Shown: one piece after another, positions 36,841 to 40,086 of the stretch | Layout of the letters: each line of letters begins with the position of its first letter | How positions within the stretch are numbered: the stretch's first letter is position 1 | Made by a program: the position numbers and the translations under genes | The notes under the pieces: model-generated | What the model was told of the DNA's origin: nothing | The model's input: the letters and a program-made list of their open reading frames with translations, nothing else | Database searches by the model: none | Source of the DNA: Planctomycetota bacterium | Lineage (GTDB): Bacteria; Planctomycetota; PLA2; JAEUHO01 | Assembly (NCBI GenBank): GCA_030066775.1 | Contig: JASJAY010000015.1 | Location: 1-40,086 of the forward strand | Direction of reading: 5' to 3' | DNA length: 40,086 nt

Positions 36841-37632
36841 CTACTTGATGCGAGACAGTGCCAGCTGCGCGAGCAGCTTCGCCTGAGCGCTCGCTTTCGC
36901 GGCGTCGGACACGAGGAACGCCTCGAGCGCAGGCTTCGCCTTCGGACCGATGCGTCCCAGCGCGGTCGCAGCCGTCGGCCCGAGCGGCGGTTTCGCCACC
37001 AAGCGCTTGATCAGCTCCCCGATCGCAGACGCCGCATCGGGGCCGATCTCGCCCAGCACCTCGCAGATCTCCTGCTCGCGCGCGGGATCGGTTCCATCGA
37101 CGAGGACGGCGCGCAATGAAGCGGCCACGTCGGCGCCGCCCTTCGCAGCGATCCCCTTCGCTGCGCGGAAGGCGTCGGAGTCCGTCGGCTCCGTAGCGAG
37201 GACCGCGACGACATCCTCCGCAGCCAGCAACGGCCCGAGCGATGCGGAAAGGCCGCGGGTTCCCACCTCATCGCTGCGTTCGGCTGCGAGCACCGCCGGA
37301 ACAAGTGCCGGCGGAACGCTGCCCATGCGCTGCAGCGCGGCGAGCCCGGCGAAGCGCACGTTCGCGTTCGAGTCCGACAACAACGGCGTCAGCGCCTCGT
37401 GCGCGTCCGCCTGACTCGCACCCAGCTCACCCAGGGCCCAGGCCGCCTCCGCTCGCGTCGTGGCGTCGTCGCTACGCGCCGCTTGGATCCAATGCGCTAG
37501 CGGCTCGCCGTGGAAGGTCTCCGGCAACGTGGGCGCCGGCGACTTCATGAACGCCTCCTCGGGCGCCTCGTCGGTCTTGCCGCCGCAGCCGGCGACGAGG
37601 CACAGCAGGAGGGACGCAACGATCCCCCTCAT
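36841..37632 (-). CDS. HEAT-repeat lipoprotein coupled to the cytochrome gene
   Basis: 263 residues. The signal sequence ends with lipobox VAGC (Cys16). HEAT-like helices include ATTRAEAAWALGELGASQA, NANVRFAGLAALQRMG and GPTAATALGRIGPKAKPALE. The ATG overlaps the stop of the cytochrome gene (ATGA), so the two are translated together. It may help assemble or hold the haem protein on the membrane. That is inference from coupling, not from sequence. It converges with the CARDB-like gene with only twelve bases between the stops. Confidence 0.8.
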   Translation of the reverse strand: MRGIVASLLLCLVAGCGGKTDEAPEEAFMKSPAPTLPETFHGEPLAHWIQAARSDDATTRAEAAWALGELGASQADAHEALTPLLSDSNANVRFAGLAALQRMGSVPPALVPAVLAAERSDEVGTRGLSASLGPLLAAEDVVAVLATEPTDSDAFRAAKGIAAKGGADVAASLRAVLVDGTDPAREQEICEVLGEIGPDAASAIGELIKRLVAKPPLGPTAATALGRIGPKAKPALEAFLVSDAAKASAQAKLLAQLALSRIK

Positions 37633-39887
37633 CGCGTCACCTTCTTCCAGACGACCTCGGGCGGGGCGTCGTACGGCCGGATCGGGAAGGCCGCGTGCGC
37701 AGCGCCGAGACCCAGGTCGCCGCGCCGGTGCACGATCCACACGACCACCTCGGGCTCGGCATCGACGCCCTCGCCGTCGAAGACCGCCTCGACCACGCGC
37801 TCCTCGCCGGGCGCCAGGCGTCGATCGACGAGGTCCTTTGGATCCCACGCGGCGTAGAACGCGGGGCGCGCGTAGGGGTTGCTGCCGCCGCCCTTGACGG
37901 TCATGCCGAGGATCGTGCCCGCAGGATTGCGCCAGTCGCCGGGCGTCGTGCCGGCTCCGGCTTCCTCGCCGTCCGTCTCCGCGGAGACGAGCAGCGCGCG
38001 CTCGCCGCCCATAGCGCGCAGCCAACGATCGCCGCTCTTCGCCCAGACCCCCACCACGACGTGCTTGGTCCATGTGCCCGTCGGGATCTTGTGGCCGGCG
38101 CCGGTGTTCTCGAGCGTGACGCGGATCTGCCAGTCCTTCGTCTTCTCGTCGCGCGCCTTCGTGACGTCGATCTGGATTGCGTCCGCCGCGAGCTCCGGCG
38201 AGCGGCCCAGGAAGCGGTGACCGTGCACGTCCTCCGGCTCGCGATGCATGGCGTCGTAGGCAAGCTGCTTGACGAGCGTTCCCTCGACGTCGCGAATCGA
38301 GGCCGCGGGCATGTGGCAGTCCTGGCAGGTCTTGGGTGTCTTCTTCTGCGCCGCTTCGGTGATCGCCCAACGGCGCCACTCCTCGAACGTGTCGAGCTTG
38401 GGCGGCACGCCCTCGCGCCATCGACCGCCGCCCTGATGGCAGGAGGCACACATGTGGCTCGACGCGTAGAGCGGGTTGTAGACCGAGCCCATGTAGGCGT
38501 ACGTCGAGTCCGGTGCCGACCCGAACACGCGTCCAATGCCGCCCGGTCGCTCGTTCGCGGAGAGGTCGGGGCGCGCCAGATCGATCGCGCCCAAGACGCC
38601 GCTCTCGCGCAGGTCCGTGACGCGCTCGATCTTGTGGCAGAAGTCGCAGTGGTTGCCGGCCATCACGCCGCGTCTGCGCCAGCCGCGCGCCGTCGGGTCC
38701 TTCGCGGCCTGCGCCGGCTGATGGCAGCCCACGCAGTCGTCGGGCGCCTCCGGGGCGAGCCGCTTCATCGCGGCGTGCACGTGCTCGACCAGCCCGTTGT
38801 CCGCCATGCGCGCGTGCCGGCTGCCGATCCACTCATGGTAGTGCCACGTGTGACAGCTGGAGCACGCCATGGCGTTGTCTGGATCGGCGTCCTTGCTCGG
38901 ATGCACCCACTCGTAGGCCGGGCTGTCCCCCGGCTCGTAGCGCGTGAGCTCGACGACCACGTCCGGGCACGGACCTTCCACGCCTTCGCGCCCGTACACG
39001 AGGTCGCCCGTGAAGTGCGAGGCCTCGGCGTTGAAGTAGCCCTCCTTGCCCGCATTGAACGTCTGGGCAATGGGCGCGAGGGATCCCTTGAAGCGGATCG
39101 TGGCGTAGCCTTCGCGATCCGTCGCCTGGCGTGTGCGGGCGTGACCGCGCAGCTGCACCACGGCGCCAATGAGGGGCACGCCCTGCGTATCGATCACCCG
39201 CACGCGTGCGATGTGCGTGGGCTCGGGGGCCAGGACGTCGAGGGCCTCGGCATACGGGATCTGGCCCTTGATGCGCCCGCGCTCCGGCTTCGTGTCACCT
39301 TCGCGCTGCAGCCGACCGTAGGCCTTGTACCAGAGCGCCGGTGCTTCGTGCGCCATGTAGACCGCGGCGATCTGCTCGCCGTCCTCGGTGAACGTGATGC
39401 GCCCCACGCCGTCACTGGCGGTGCCGTAGCGAACGCTCAGGCACGACCACCGGAACGTAGCGACCGACCCGGCGAAGCCCTTCTCGGCGCCCTCGATGCG
39501 GCCCTCGCCGTAGGCGGCCCATCCACCGCCGTAGACCTGCTCGTCCACGCCCGCGACAGCCACGACCACGCGATCCCCGCGACGACGCACCTCGAGGTCG
39601 TAGGGCGCGCGCGAGAGCCAGTAGCGGGCGGTCTCGACCTCTCCGTAGCCAGGCGGGTCGGGAAGTTCCTCGGTCCACGGCTTCGCGCGGCGATCCCATT
39701 CGTCCCACCAGGTCGCCGCGTCTTCGGCAGGCGCCCACGGCTTGGTCCACTCGCGCTCGACGAACACGGTCCGGGGCTCGTGCGACGCGGCCCACACCAC
39801 GAGCAGCCCGAGGAGAAGCCCCGCGGCCACGAAGAAGAGCGAGGCGTGCGCCCGTCCGGACACACCTGGGGCCTGCCGGGCAGCCAT
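37629..39887 (-). CDS. Membrane-anchored pentahaem c-type cytochrome with carboxypeptidase-regulatory domain
   Basis: 752 residues. One N-terminal hydrophobic helix (SLFFVAAGLLLGLLVVWAA, 16-34) anchors it, probably facing the periplasm. Residues about 45-220 form an unidentified domain, followed by a carboxypeptidase-regulatory-like beta domain (about 222-320; RVRVIDTQGVPLIGAVVQL). Five CxxCH haem sites follow: 342, 385, 414, 480 and 521 (first Cys). HKIPTG in NTGAGHKIPTG resembles a motif of cytochrome c554-like proteins. The C-terminal part is beta-rich. Electron transfer in the periplasm is the likely job, and substrate and partners are unknown. No c-type cytochrome maturation genes are in the window. 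It overlaps the HEAT lipoprotein by four bases. Confidence 0.87.
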   Translation of the reverse strand: MAARQAPGVSGRAHASLFFVAAGLLLGLLVVWAASHEPRTVFVEREWTKPWAPAEDAATWWDEWDRRAKPWTEELPDPPGYGEVETARYWLSRAPYDLEVRRRGDRVVVAVAGVDEQVYGGGWAAYGEGRIEGAEKGFAGSVATFRWSCLSVRYGTASDGVGRITFTEDGEQIAAVYMAHEAPALWYKAYGRLQREGDTKPERGRIKGQIPYAEALDVLAPEPTHIARVRVIDTQGVPLIGAVVQLRGHARTRQATDREGYATIRFKGSLAPIAQTFNAGKEGYFNAEASHFTGDLVYGREGVEGPCPDVVVELTRYEPGDSPAYEWVHPSKDADPDNAMACSSCHTWHYHEWIGSRHARMADNGLVEHVHAAMKRLAPEAPDDCVGCHQPAQAAKDPTARGWRRRGVMAGNHCDFCHKIERVTDLRESGVLGAIDLARPDLSANERPGGIGRVFGSAPDSTYAYMGSVYNPLYASSHMCASCHQGGGRWREGVPPKLDTFEEWRRWAITEAAQKKTPKTCQDCHMPAASIRDVEGTLVKQLAYDAMHREPEDVHGHRFLGRSPELAADAIQIDVTKARDEKTKDWQIRVTLENTGAGHKIPTGTWTKHVVVGVWAKSGDRWLRAMGGERALLVSAETDGEEAGAGTTPGDWRNPAGTILGMTVKGGGSNPYARPAFYAAWDPKDLVDRRLAPGEERVVEAVFDGEGVDAEPEVVVWIVHRRGDLGLGAAHAAFPIRPYDAPPEVVWKKVTR

Positions 39888-39906
39888 GCCCCCAAGTTTA
39901 CGTCTG

Positions 39907-40086
39907 CTAGCGCTTCACCATGTCGAAGAAGTCGTCCATGAACAGGACGTGTTCGGCTTGTTCGTCGAACCCGACGGCCTCGACATCCACGTGCCCGACC
40001 ATGTGGCTCTCGAGCGTCACGGCGATCGTGTGCGATTCGAGACGCTCGGCAAGTGCGTCCATCTCGCTGATGGGCACCAGCGGATC
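39907..40086 (-). CDS. C-terminal end of an unidentified protein (runs off the window)
   Basis: The last 59 codons plus stop of a minus-strand gene. The visible part reads from DPLVPISEMDALAERLE to FMDDFFDMVKR, is acidic (VEAVGFDEQAEHVLFMDD) and shows no motif I recognise. It ends 19 bases before the cytochrome start, so it may be the first gene of that transcript. Confidence 0.6.
   Translation of the reverse strand, partial: DPLVPISEMDALAERLESHTIAVTLESHMVGHVDVEAVGFDEQAEHVLFMDDFFDMVKR

Overview
The window is GC-rich DNA with strong G/C preference at codon third positions, dense coding, frequent GGAGG-type ribosome binding sites, several ATGA/GTGA stop-start overlaps and abundant exported HEAT-repeat, von Willebrand A (VWA), carboxypeptidase-regulatory and multihaem cytochrome proteins. 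That mix suggests a free-living Gram-negative bacterium, most plausibly a high-GC Planctomycetota lineage. Myxococcota or a similar phylum cannot be excluded from sequence alone. The organism makes peptidoglycan precursors (ddl) and bacterial type II fatty acids.

Layout. Positions 1-24382 are a long co-directional minus-strand block. From its downstream end it holds a truncated exported protein, a GT87-like membrane glycosyltransferase coupled to a kinase-like membrane protein, an exported zinc-knuckle protein, an N-formylglutamate amidohydrolase-like enzyme, an exported coiled-coil/HEAT/VWA protein, a DHH phosphoesterase, leucyl aminopeptidase, a small arginine-rich DRR-repeat protein, an anchored carboxypeptidase-regulatory repeat protein, a cupin, D-Ala-D-Ala ligase, a UDP-sugar pyrophosphorylase, the lipid cluster rpmF-plsX-fabD-fabG-acpP-fabF, alaS and a family 2 glycosyltransferase. 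Positions 24595-28020 are plus strand: a PAS/histidine kinase/receiver hybrid, thpR and recA. Positions 28045-31755 are minus strand: a PfkB sugar kinase, a flippase-like LPG-synthase-type membrane protein and a HEAT lipoprotein with a proline-rich tail. Positions 32009-36828 are plus strand: a metalloprotease lipoprotein, an exported HEAT protein and a CARDB-like exported protein. Positions 36841-40086 are minus strand: a HEAT lipoprotein coupled to a pentahaem cytochrome, and the C-terminus of a gene that runs off the window.

How it fits together. The centre is housekeeping: fatty acid and phospholipid initiation with ribosomal protein L32, cell-wall precursors, tRNA charging and recombination. 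Its fab cluster has the classical order but lacks fabH. The flanks are envelope-oriented: glycosyltransferases, exported repeat proteins, lipoproteins and a membrane-anchored multihaem cytochrome. No phage, transposon, CRISPR array, rRNA, tRNA or antiviral system was recognised. The least explained parts are the kinase-like/GT87 pair, the exported zinc-knuckle protein, the cytochrome/HEAT-lipoprotein pair and the dyad-rich leader before the 672-residue HEAT protein.
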